The position numbers and the translations under genes were made by a program. Positions 27,083-35,063 of a stretch of DNA of 64,000 bases are shown here, in pieces (the stretch's first letter is position 1; the number at the start of each line of letters is the position of its first letter). The notes under the pieces are model-generated. The model was not told where the DNA came from. It worked only from the letters and a program-made list of their open reading frames with translations, and ran no database searches. Location of the stretch: NCBI GenBank assembly GCA_032052615.1, contig DAMBWF010000012.1, forward strand, positions 28,780 to 92,779, written 5' to 3'. The DNA is from Pseudomonas_T sp032052615. GTDB taxonomy: Bacteria > Pseudomonadota > Gammaproteobacteria > Pseudomonadales > Pseudomonadaceae.

Positions 27083-28369
27083 ATGAGCGAGTTGCACCGG
27101 CATTGCCTGTGGGAACACCTCACCCGGACCCGTCCCGTGGCCGGAGCGCTGGAGGAAGAGCGCAAGGCCGACGTCTGCGTCATCGGCGCGGGCTTCACAG
27201 GTCTGTCCACCGCCTTGCATCTCCTTGAGGCCGGGTGCTCCGTCTGCCTCGTGGAGGCACACGAGACCGGACATGGCGGTTCGGGACGCAATGTCGGACT
27301 GGTGAACGCCGGCACCTGGATTCGTCCCGACGATGTGGAGGTAGCGCTCGGTCCGGCCGTGGGCGGACGGCTCAACGCCATCCTGGGCGAGGCGCCGGGC
27401 GAGGTGTTTTCGCTGATCGATCGCTTCGGCATCGATTGTCAGGCGCGTCGCGACGGAACGTTGCATATGGCCCATAACCGCACGGGCATCGCGGACCTGC
27501 GCGCGCGGGCGAGCCAGTGGCGGCGGCGAGGCGCTCGGGTGGAACTGCTGACCGGGGCACGTTGCATGGACTACTGTGGCACCGACAGGGTGGCTGCGGC
27601 GTTGCTCGATCACCGTGCCGGGACGCTCAACCCCATGGGCTATGCCTGCGGTCTGGCGATGGCGGTGCAGCGCCTTGGCGGCGCGCTGTTCCACCATTCC
27701 CCCGTCGAGCGCCTGGAGCGCGAAGGCTCGTGCTGGCGCGTGGGAACGGGGCGGGGCTCGGTGCTGGCCGAGCGCGTTGTCATCGCCTCCAATGCCTACA
27801 CCGAAGGCGAATGGACCGAGGTGAAGCGGCATTTCTTCACGGGTCATTATTATCAGCTCGCCTCCGCGCCCCTGGACGGCGAAGCGGCGGCCCGCGTCCT
27901 GCCCCACGGGCAGGGCTCCTGGGATACCCGAACGGTGCTCAGCAGTATTCGCCGCGACGCCGAGGGGCGCCTGATCCTCGGCAGCCTCGGCAACGGTTCG
28001 CACATGCCCGACTGGTTCTTGCGCCGCTGGGGGGATCGCATTCAGGGCCACTACTATCCGCGCCTGGGGCGAGTGGATTGGCGGTTCGCCTGGACGGGGC
28101 GCATCGCGTTCACCCCCGATCACTTGATGAAGCTGTTCCAGCCAGCTCCCGGTCTGCTGGCGGTCACCGGCTTCAACGGACGCGGCGTGACGACCGGTAC
28201 CGTTTTCGGCAAGGCCTTCGCCGCGTTCATCCTGCGGGACGAGCCGGCCGAGCTCCCCATTCCGTTCCAGGTCCTCAAGCCGTTGACCGCCGCCGGGCTA
28301 CGGGGAGGGCTGTACGAGGCCGGCTTCAGTCTGTACCACGCGGGGCAATGCCTGCGGGTCGTTCTGTAG
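27083..28369 (+). CDS. amaA: L-pipecolate oxidase (AmaA), FAD-dependent
   Basis: 428 residues from ATG 27083 with CAAGGAGC upstream. DAO/GlyOx-type flavoprotein: FAD-binding VIGAGFTGLSTALHLLEAG (about residues 34-52), then GGSGRNVGLVNAGTW, and the C-terminal GLLAVTGFNGRGVTTGT. AmaA oxidises L-pipecolate to piperideine-6-carboxylate, which opens to the AmaB substrate. Probably one operon with amaB. A general D-amino-acid or glycine oxidase would look similar; the context makes AmaA most likely. Confidence 0.88.
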   Translation: MSELHRHCLWEHLTRTRPVAGALEEERKADVCVIGAGFTGLSTALHLLEAGCSVCLVEAHETGHGGSGRNVGLVNAGTWIRPDDVEVALGPAVGGRLNAILGEAPGEVFSLIDRFGIDCQARRDGTLHMAHNRTGIADLRARASQWRRRGARVELLTGARCMDYCGTDRVAAALLDHRAGTLNPMGYACGLAMAVQRLGGALFHHSPVERLEREGSCWRVGTGRGSVLAERVVIASNAYTEGEWTEVKRHFFTGHYYQLASAPLDGEAAARVLPHGQGSWDTRTVLSSIRRDAEGRLILGSLGNGSHMPDWFLRRWGDRIQGHYYPRLGRVDWRFAWTGRIAFTPDHLMKLFQPAPGLLAVTGFNGRGVTTGTVFGKAFAAFILRDEPAELPIPFQVLKPLTAAGLRGGLYEAGFSLYHAGQCLRVVL

Positions 28370-28419
28370 GTACCCGAAGAGCCAGGCAAGGCCGCCCGGG
28401 CGCCCGTTTTTCGGCAGGG

Positions 28420-28447
28420 TGACTTCTGCCAGGCGAGCCACTAGAAT
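28420..28447 (+). promoter_or_regulatory. Candidate promoter of tig
   Basis: TAGAAT (28442-28447) is a good -10, with TGACTT (28420-28425) at a 16-base spacing as a possible -35; about 60 bases before the tig ATG. Confidence 0.4.
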
Positions 28448-28507
28448 GCATGCCCTTGATTCTGGGGCCGGAGACGGCCGGCTATGTCTGTGCAACGAGG
28501 ATTATCC

Positions 28508-29821
28508 ATGCAAGTTTCTGTTGAAAGCACTTCCGCTCTCGAGCGCCGCATGACCATCGGGGTGCCGGCCGAGCGTATCGAGACCGAAGTCACCAAGCGT
28601 CTGCAGCAGACCGCTCGTCGCGCCAAGATCGCAGGCTTCCGCCCGGGCAAGGTTCCCATGAGCGTCATCCGCCAGCGCTACGAAGACGCCGCGCGCCAGG
28701 AAGCCCTAGGCGACCTGATCCAGTCCACCTTCTACGAGGCGGTCGTCGAGCAGAAGCTCAACCCCGCGGGCAGCCCGGCCGTCGAGCCCAAGGTGTTCGA
28801 GAAAGGCAAGGACTTGGAATACATCGCCACCTTCGAAGTATTCCCGGAATTCGAAGTCTCCGGCCTGGATGGCATCGCCATCGAGCGTCTGCAGGCTGAA
28901 GTCGGCGAGGCCGACGTCGACAACATGCTGGAAATCCTGCGCAAGCAGAACACTCGCTTCGAGGCATCCGAGAATCGTGCCGCCGAAGAAGGCGATCAGG
29001 TCAGCATCGACTTCGTCGGCAAGATCGACGGCGAGGCGTTCCCCGGCGGTTCCGCCAAGAACTCCCTGCTGATCATCGGCTCCAAGCGCATGATCCCCGG
29101 TTTCGAGGACGGCCTCGTGGGCGTCAAGGCGGGCGAAGAGCGCGTCCTGAACCTGAGCTTCCCCGAGGACTACCAGAACCTCGACCTGGCCGGAAAAGCC
29201 GCTGAATTCACCGTGACGGTGAACAGCGTGTCCGAGCCCAAGCTGCCGGAACTGAACGAAGAATTCTTCGCCCTGTTCGGGATCAACGAAAACGGTCTCG
29301 AAGGCTTCCGCGCAGAAGTCCGCAAGAACATGGAGCGCGAACTGCGCCAGGCCATCAAAACCAAGGTAAAGAACCAGGTCATGGACGGTCTGCTCGCCGC
29401 TAACCCCATCGAGGTGCCGAAAGCGTTGGTGGCCAACGAGGTCAATCGCCTGCGCGCCCAAGCGGTGCAGCAGTTCGGTGGCAACATCAAGCCCGATCAA
29501 CTGCCAGCCGAGCTTTTCGATGAACAGGCCTCGCGCCGTGTCGTGTTGGGTCTGATCATCGCCGAACTGGTCAAGCAGTACGAGCTGAAGCCCGACGAAG
29601 CCCGGGTGCGCGAGTTGATCGAAGAAATGGCTTCTGCCTACCAAGAGCCGCAGCAAGTCGTCGCCTGGTACTACAAAAACGAGCAGCAGATGAACGAGGT
29701 GCGCTCGGTTGTGCTGGAGGAACAAGTTGTGGATACTGTCCTGCAGAAGGCCAAAGTGACCGATAAAGCGGTTTCCTACGAAGAAGCGGTCAAGCCCGCC
29801 GAGGCTCCTCAGGCAGCCTGA
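28508..29821 (+). CDS. tig: Trigger factor
   Basis: 437 residues from ATG 28508. Ribosome-associated chaperone and prolyl isomerase. The N-terminal ribosome-binding domain carries the signature GFRPGKVPMSVI (about residues 44-55), the FKBP-type domain follows (about 150-245: GDQVSIDFVGKIDGE to AEFTVTVNSV) and the helical C-terminal substrate-cradle domain completes the length. Head of the conserved tig-clpP-clpX-lon-hupB series. Confidence 0.97.
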   Translation: MQVSVESTSALERRMTIGVPAERIETEVTKRLQQTARRAKIAGFRPGKVPMSVIRQRYEDAARQEALGDLIQSTFYEAVVEQKLNPAGSPAVEPKVFEKGKDLEYIATFEVFPEFEVSGLDGIAIERLQAEVGEADVDNMLEILRKQNTRFEASENRAAEEGDQVSIDFVGKIDGEAFPGGSAKNSLLIIGSKRMIPGFEDGLVGVKAGEERVLNLSFPEDYQNLDLAGKAAEFTVTVNSVSEPKLPELNEEFFALFGINENGLEGFRAEVRKNMERELRQAIKTKVKNQVMDGLLAANPIEVPKALVANEVNRLRAQAVQQFGGNIKPDQLPAELFDEQASRRVVLGLIIAELVKQYELKPDEARVRELIEEMASAYQEPQQVVAWYYKNEQQMNEVRSVVLEEQVVDTVLQKAKVTDKAVSYEEAVKPAEAPQAA

Positions 29822-29838
29822 TCCGCTTCTAGCCGTCC

Positions 29839-29864
29839 ATAAGCCAGCCTCAGGGCTGGCTTAT
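29839..29864 (+). terminator. Hairpin between tig and clpP
   Basis: A perfect 11-bp stem ATAAGCCAGCC/GGCTGGCTTAT with loop TCAG. No strong T-run follows, so it may attenuate rather than end transcription. Confidence 0.6.
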
Positions 29865-29908
29865 GCGTCTATGAGGCATGACATCCATTAAGGGAGCGAT
29901 CGCTGGAC

Positions 29909-30550
29909 ATGTCCCGCAATTCTTTTATGCAGCAAATGCCGGAAATCCAGGCTGCGGGTGGCCTGGTGCCCATGGTCATCGAGCAGTCCGCACGTGGCGA
30001 GCGCGCTTATGACATCTACTCGCGCCTGCTTCGTGAGCGCGTGATCTTCCTGGTCGGCCAGGTCGAGGATTACATGGCCAACCTGGTGGTTGCCCAATTG
30101 CTCTTCCTCGAAGCCGAGAACCCGGACAAGGACATTCACCTGTACATCAATTCGCCGGGAGGCTCGGTGACCGCGGGGATGTCGATCTACGACACCATGC
30201 AATTCATCAAGCCGGACGTTTCCACCTACTGCATCGGCCAGGCGTGCAGCATGGGCGCGCTTTTGCTGGCGGGCGGCGCCGCTGGTAAACGTTCCTGTCT
30301 GCCCCATTCGCGCATGATGATCCACCAGCCATTGGGCGGTTTCCAAGGGCAGGCTTCGGATATCGAAATCCATGCCCGCGAAATCCTGACCATTCGTGAG
30401 CGTCTGAACAAGATCCTGGCGCATCACACCGGCCAGCCGATGGATGTCATCGCCCGCGACACCGATCGTGATAACTTCATGAGCGGTGAAGAGGCGGTCA
30501 AGTATGGCCTCATCGACCAAGTGATGGACAAGCGCCCCCTGGCGAGCTGA
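29909..30550 (+). CDS. clpP: ATP-dependent Clp protease proteolytic subunit
   Basis: 213 residues including a short propeptide typical of ClpP. Tetradecameric serine protease that works with ClpX or ClpA. Catalytic Ser in GQACSMGALLLAGG, His in RMMIHQPLGG and Asp in the NKILAHHTGQ-x-x-x-DVIARDTDRD region; the oxyanion-loop SPGGSVTAGM is present. ATG at 29909 with AAGGGAG upstream. Followed by clpX after 106 bases. Confidence 0.97.
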   Translation: MSRNSFMQQMPEIQAAGGLVPMVIEQSARGERAYDIYSRLLRERVIFLVGQVEDYMANLVVAQLLFLEAENPDKDIHLYINSPGGSVTAGMSIYDTMQFIKPDVSTYCIGQACSMGALLLAGGAAGKRSCLPHSRMMIHQPLGGFQGQASDIEIHAREILTIRERLNKILAHHTGQPMDVIARDTDRDNFMSGEEAVKYGLIDQVMDKRPLAS

Positions 30551-30656
30551 GCCTCCTCCACGCCCTGGCTGGAGCTTTCCGGCCATTCGGCGGGCTTGAA
30601 AACGCCCGCCTTTGCCTTCATCTTGTGTTTCAAGCCTATCGGATTGGATCGATCGA

Positions 30657-31937
30657 ATGACTGATACCCGCAACGGCGAGGACAATGGCAAGCTGCTCTA
30701 TTGCTCCTTCTGTGGCAAAAGCCAACATGAAGTCCGCAAGTTGATTGCCGGCCCCTCGGTCTTTATCTGTGACGAATGCGTCGACCTGTGCAATGACATC
30801 ATCCGCGAGGAGGTGCAAGAAGCCCAGGCCGAAAGCAATGTTCACAAGCTGCCGGCGCCCAAGGAAATTCGTACCATCCTGGATCAGTACGTAATCGGTC
30901 AGGAGCGCGCGAAGAAGGTTCTGGCGGTCGCCGTCTACAACCACTACAAGCGCCTGAACCAACGCGACCGCAAGGACGATGTTGAGTTGGGCAAAAGCAA
31001 CATTTTGCTCATCGGGCCGACTGGTTCCGGCAAAACGCTGCTCGCCGAAACCTTGGCCAGGCTGCTCAACGTACCGTTCACCATCGCCGACGCTACGACA
31101 CTGACCGAGGCTGGCTATGTCGGTGAGGACGTCGAGAACATCATTCAGAAGCTGTTGCAGAAGTGCGATTACGATGTCGAGAAAGCCCAGATGGGCATTG
31201 TTTACATCGATGAGATCGACAAGATTTCCCGTAAATCCGATAACCCCTCCATCACTCGGGATGTTTCAGGAGAGGGCGTCCAGCAGGCTCTGCTGAAGCT
31301 CATCGAGGGGACTGTGGCTTCGGTGCCGCCTCAGGGCGGGCGCAAGCATCCCCAGCAGGAATTTCTGCAGGTGGATACTCGCAATATCCTGTTCATCTGC
31401 GGCGGTGCTTTCTCAGGACTGGAAAAAGTCATCCAGGCGCGCTCGACTCGCGGTGGGATCGGCTTCAATGCCGAAGTTCGCAGCCAAGATCTGGGTAAGC
31501 GCGTGGGTGAGACCTTGAAGGATGTCGAGCCGGACGATCTCGTCAAGTTCGGCCTGATTCCCGAGTTTGTCGGTCGTCTGCCAGTACTGGCGACGTTGGA
31601 CGAGCTGGATGAAGCGGCGCTCATGCAAATCCTGACCGAGCCGAAGAACGCACTGACCAAGCAGTACGGGAAACTGTTCGAAATGGAGGGGGTCGATCTT
31701 GAATTCCGCACCGATGCCCTCAAGGCTGTTTCACGTCGTGCCTTGGAGCGCAAGACGGGGGCGCGTGGTCTTCGTTCGATTCTCGAAGGCATCCTCTTGG
31801 ACACAATGTACGAGATTCCTTCGCAGTCCAATGTATCCAAGGTCGTCATCGACGAAAGCGTCATCGAGGGTACCTCGAAGCCGTTGCTGATCTATGAAAA
31901 TGCCGATCAGCCTGCCAAGGCGGCGCCGGACGCCTGA
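30657..31937 (+). CDS. clpX: Clp protease ATP-binding subunit ClpX
   Basis: 426 residues from ATG 30657. AAA+ unfoldase delivering tagged proteins to ClpP. N-terminal zinc domain with CSFCGK and CDECVDLC cysteines (about residues 15-43), Walker A GPTGSGKT, Walker B VYIDEIDKI, sensor region and the GRLPVLATLDELDE C-terminal part. The frame opens 15 codons earlier, but homologues start at MTDTRN. Confidence 0.97.
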   Translation: MTDTRNGEDNGKLLYCSFCGKSQHEVRKLIAGPSVFICDECVDLCNDIIREEVQEAQAESNVHKLPAPKEIRTILDQYVIGQERAKKVLAVAVYNHYKRLNQRDRKDDVELGKSNILLIGPTGSGKTLLAETLARLLNVPFTIADATTLTEAGYVGEDVENIIQKLLQKCDYDVEKAQMGIVYIDEIDKISRKSDNPSITRDVSGEGVQQALLKLIEGTVASVPPQGGRKHPQQEFLQVDTRNILFICGGAFSGLEKVIQARSTRGGIGFNAEVRSQDLGKRVGETLKDVEPDDLVKFGLIPEFVGRLPVLATLDELDEAALMQILTEPKNALTKQYGKLFEMEGVDLEFRTDALKAVSRRALERKTGARGLRSILEGILLDTMYEIPSQSNVSKVVIDESVIEGTSKPLLIYENADQPAKAAPDA

Positions 31938-31942
31938 CCAAG

Positions 31943-31963
31943 AAGGGGCCTGCGGGCCCCTTT
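31943..31963 (+). terminator. Hairpin after clpX
   Basis: AAGGGGCC pairs with GGCCCCTT around TGCG, then a short T-rich tract; a probable intrinsic terminator separating clpX from the lon promoter. Confidence 0.65.
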
Positions 31964-31980
31964 GCATTTCCGAAGCATTG

Positions 31981-32009
31981 CTTGTTTTTTCCAGGGGCCG
32001 ACCCCATGT
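31981..32009 (+). promoter_or_regulatory. Heat-shock (sigma32-type) promoter of lon
   Basis: CTTGTTT (31981-31987), a 14-base spacer and CCCCATGT (32002-32009) match the sigma32 consensus CTTGAAA-N11-15-CCCCATNT closely at both boxes, 55 bases before the lon start and after the clpX terminator. lon is a classical heat-shock gene, so the context agrees. Confidence 0.75.
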
Positions 32010-32063
32010 TTGGCCCAGGATACCTATCTGTCACGGCCTGAAGGCCGCCGTAGAGCCGATACC

Positions 32064-34460
32064 ATGAAGACTACCGTCGAACTGCCACTCCTGCCTTTGC
32101 GCGATGTCGTCGTTTATCCGCACATGGTGATTCCTTTGTTCGTGGGGCGTGAGAAGTCTATCGAAGCCCTTGAGGCCTCCATGACGGGTGACAAGCAAAT
32201 TCTGTTGCTGGCGCAAAAGAATCCGGCGGACGACGACCCTGGCGAAGAAGAACTGTACCGCATGGGTACCGTCGCGACCGTGTTGCAGCTGTTGAAACTA
32301 CCCGACGGCACGGTAAAGGTCTTGGTCGAGGGCGAGCAGCGTGGTGCCGTTGAGCGCTTCGTCGAGGTCGAAGGGTATTGCCGGGCCGACGTACTGCTGA
32401 TCGATGAAACGGACGCGGGCGACCGTGAGTCGGAAGTATTCACCCGCAGTCTGATGAGCCAGTTCGAGCAATATGTGCAGTTGGGTAAGAAAGTGCCCGC
32501 CGAGGTGCTGTCGTCCTTGAACAGCATCGACGAGCCTGCCCGTCTGGTGGACACCATGGCGGCGCATATGGCGCTGCGAATCGAGCAGAAACAGGAAATC
32601 CTGGAAATCACCGACCTGTCCGCTCGGGTCGAGCATGTCTTGGCCCTGTTGGATGCGGAGATCGACCTGCTTCAAGTGGAAAAGCGCATTCGTGGGCGAG
32701 TCAAGAAACAAATGGAGCGCAGCCAGCGCGAGTATTACCTGAATGAGCAGATGAAGGCTATTCAGAAGGAGCTAGGCGATATAGACGAAGGCCACAATGA
32801 AGTCGAGGAGCTGAAAAAGCGCATCGATAATGCTGGCCTTTCCAAGGAAGCCCTGGCCAAGGCAAATGCCGAGCTGAATAAGCTGAAGCAAATGTCGCCC
32901 ATGTCGGCCGAAGCGACTGTCGTCCGTTCATATATCGACTGGTTGGTGAATGTGCCCTGGAAGGCCGAAAGCAAGGTTCGACACGATCTTTCCAAGGCGG
33001 AGGACATTCTCGACGCGGATCATTACGGCCTCGAGGAAGTCAAGGAGCGAATCCTTGAATATTTAGCCGTTCAGAAGCGCGTAAAGAAAATCAAGGGCCC
33101 TGTCCTGTGCCTTGTGGGGCCGCCGGGGGTCGGAAAGACGTCCTTGGCCGAGTCCATTGCGCGTGCCACAAATAGAAAGTTCGGTCGGATGGCGCTGGGC
33201 GGCGTCCGGGACGAGGCTGAAATCCGAGGGCATCGCCGCACTTACATTGGCTCCATGCCAGGTCGTTTGATACAAAAAATGACGAAAGTCGGCGTACGGA
33301 ATCCTTTGTTCCTGCTCGACGAAATCGACAAAATGGGGAGCGACATGCGCGGTGATCCAGCATCGGCGCTACTCGAAGTACTCGATCCTGAGCAAAACCA
33401 CAATTTCAACGACCATTATCTGGAAGTCGATTTCGATCTTTCCGATGTCATGTTCCTGTGTACGGCTAACTCCATGAACATCCCAGCCCCTCTGCTGGAT
33501 CGCATGGAGGTGATTCGTCTGCCAGGCTATACGGAAGATGAAAAGGTCAACATCGCCGTGAAGTACCTTGCGCCTAAGCAGACCCAGGCCAATGGGTTGA
33601 AGGCGGGTGAGCTCGAGTTCGACGAGGCGGCCATTCGGGACCTCATTCGGTATTACACGCGCGAAGCCGGCGTTCGCAGCCTTGAGCGACAAATTGCCAA
33701 GGTATGCCGCAAGGCGGTGAAAGAGCACGCCCATGAAAAACGCCTCAAGGTAATGGTCACTGCGGACTCGTTAGAGCATTTTCTGGGTGTTCGTAAGTAC
33801 CGCTATGGACTGGCGGAACAACAGGATCAGATCGGTCAGGTGACCGGTCTCGCCTGGACGCAGGTAGGCGGGGAGCTCCTTACCATCGAGGCGGCCGTCG
33901 TGCCCGGAAAGGGCCAACTCACCAAGACCGGCTCGCTCGGCGATGTCATGGTGGAATCGATCACCGCGGCCCTGACCGTGGTCCGTAGCCGGGCGAGGAG
34001 CCTCGGGATTCCGCAGGATTTCCATGAAAAACGCGATATCCATATCCATATGCCTGAAGGGGCCACGCCCAAGGATGGCCCCAGTGCTGGTGTGGGCATG
34101 TGCACCGCGCTGGTCTCGGCCTTAACGCAGATTCCCGTGCGAGCAGACGTGGCCATGACCGGTGAAATCACCCTGCGTGGCCAAGTGCTGGCAATCGGGG
34201 GGTTGAAGGAGAAATTGCTGGCGGCTCACCGAGGGGGGATCAAGACCGTCATCATTCCCGAGGAAAACGTGCGCGACCTCAAGGAGATCCCGGAAAATAT
34301 CAAACAGGACCTCTCTATCAAGCCGGTCAAATGGATTGACGAGGTCCTGCAAATTGCGCTGCAATACGCGCCGGAGCCTTTGCCTGATGCGGCTCCCGAG
34401 ATGGCCGCACAGGATGAAAAGCGCGATTCGGATTCCAAGGAGCGAATCAGCACGCACTGA
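32064..34460 (+). CDS. lon: ATP-dependent protease La
   Basis: 798 residues from ATG 32064. Cytosolic AAA+ serine protease degrading misfolded and regulatory proteins. N-terminal substrate-binding domain (LPLLPLRDVVVYPHMVIPLFVGR, quoted in part: LPLRDVVVYPHMV), a coiled-coil linker (about 190-260), Walker A GPPGVGKTS (about residues 350-358), LDEIDKMG Walker B, and the protease domain with catalytic Ser in PKDGPSAGVGM and Lys in a downstream GGLKEKLLAA-type helix. In-frame starts upstream overlap the heat-shock promoter and are rejected. Confidence 0.97.
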   Translation: MKTTVELPLLPLRDVVVYPHMVIPLFVGREKSIEALEASMTGDKQILLLAQKNPADDDPGEEELYRMGTVATVLQLLKLPDGTVKVLVEGEQRGAVERFVEVEGYCRADVLLIDETDAGDRESEVFTRSLMSQFEQYVQLGKKVPAEVLSSLNSIDEPARLVDTMAAHMALRIEQKQEILEITDLSARVEHVLALLDAEIDLLQVEKRIRGRVKKQMERSQREYYLNEQMKAIQKELGDIDEGHNEVEELKKRIDNAGLSKEALAKANAELNKLKQMSPMSAEATVVRSYIDWLVNVPWKAESKVRHDLSKAEDILDADHYGLEEVKERILEYLAVQKRVKKIKGPVLCLVGPPGVGKTSLAESIARATNRKFGRMALGGVRDEAEIRGHRRTYIGSMPGRLIQKMTKVGVRNPLFLLDEIDKMGSDMRGDPASALLEVLDPEQNHNFNDHYLEVDFDLSDVMFLCTANSMNIPAPLLDRMEVIRLPGYTEDEKVNIAVKYLAPKQTQANGLKAGELEFDEAAIRDLIRYYTREAGVRSLERQIAKVCRKAVKEHAHEKRLKVMVTADSLEHFLGVRKYRYGLAEQQDQIGQVTGLAWTQVGGELLTIEAAVVPGKGQLTKTGSLGDVMVESITAALTVVRSRARSLGIPQDFHEKRDIHIHMPEGATPKDGPSAGVGMCTALVSALTQIPVRADVAMTGEITLRGQVLAIGGLKEKLLAAHRGGIKTVIIPEENVRDLKEIPENIKQDLSIKPVKWIDEVLQIALQYAPEPLPDAAPEMAAQDEKRDSDSKERISTH

Positions 34461-34583
34461 CCGCGGGCTTCCTTGACGCGCCCGAGGGCGGCTAAAACAC
34501 CCGCGCGTCGGTAGGGCCTATCAGCACCGCTTCGCTTACGCTAAACAAACTAGAAACAACTCACAGAAATAAGGGGACTTAGA

Positions 34584-34856
34584 GTGAACAAGTCGGAACT
34601 GATCGATGCCATCGCTGCATCTGCTGATATCCCTAAAGCTGTAGCCGGCCGAGCGCTGGACGCAGTAATCGAATCCGTCACCGATGCGCTGAAGGCCGGT
34701 GACTCCGTAGTACTGGTTGGTTTTGGAACGTTTGCCGTCAAAGAGCGTGCTGCTCGTACTGGTCGTAATCCCCAGACCGGGAAACCCATCAAGATCGATG
34801 CCGCCAAGATTCCTGGTTTCAAAGCTGGTAAAGCCTTGAAAGACGCCGTCAATTAA
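34584..34856 (+). CDS. hupB: DNA-binding protein HU-beta
   Basis: 90 residues from GTG 34584 with AAGGGGA upstream. Histone-like dimeric DNA-bending protein: MNKSELIDAIA start, GFGTFAVKERAARTGRNP with the DNA-binding beta-arm, and KIDAAKIPGFKAGKALKDAV end. Immediately downstream of lon as in most gammaproteobacteria. Its base composition is less GC-rich than its neighbours, as usual for a highly expressed small gene. Confidence 0.97.
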   Translation: MNKSELIDAIAASADIPKAVAGRALDAVIESVTDALKAGDSVVLVGFGTFAVKERAARTGRNPQTGKPIKIDAAKIPGFKAGKALKDAVN

Positions 34857-34868
34857 GCTTTGATCGAC

Positions 34869-34893
34869 CCCGATCAGGCGTTGCCTGATCGGG
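34869..34893 (+). terminator. Hairpin after hupB
   Basis: A perfect 11-bp stem CCCGATCAGGC/GCCTGATCGGG with loop GTT ends five bases before the tRNA-Asp-like sequence. Without a T-run it may be a terminator for hupB or a processing structure for the tRNA transcript. Confidence 0.6.
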
Positions 34894-34897
34894 TAGC

Positions 34898-34970
34898 GGA
34901 GCGTTAGTTCAGTGGGTTGGATGCCGGTCTGTCACGCCGGCATACGGGTTTGAGTCCCGTCCGCTCCGCA
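34898..34970 (+). tRNA. Degenerate tRNA-Asp(GTC)-like sequence
   Basis: The fold is recognisable: acceptor GGAGCG.../CGCTCC, D-arm GTTC/GGAT, anticodon stem CCGGT/GCCGG with loop CTGTCAC (anticodon GTC), T-arm ACGGG-TTTGAGT-CCCGT. It departs from normal tRNA-Asp in several ways: a three-base variable region (CAT), a T-C mismatch at the seventh acceptor pair, a wobble T-G in the anticodon stem, and CAG instead of CCA at the 3' end although the other tRNAs in this window encode CCA. It may be a decaying copy or a low-activity gene; intact tRNA-Asp copies should lie elsewhere. Confidence 0.6.
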
Positions 34971-35063
34971 GTAACGAAAGGCGCATCTCGAGATGCGCCT
35001 TTGTTCTATTCAGATTCTACCCGCGCTACGCGATCATGCTTCATGATCGATTCTGGGGGACCC

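Noticed and set aside
34917..35063. Longer ppiD start through the tRNA-like sequence
   Set aside because: The extra 49 codons run through the tRNA-Asp-like fold; ATG 35064 has a good ribosome-binding site and sits just ahead of the membrane anchor.
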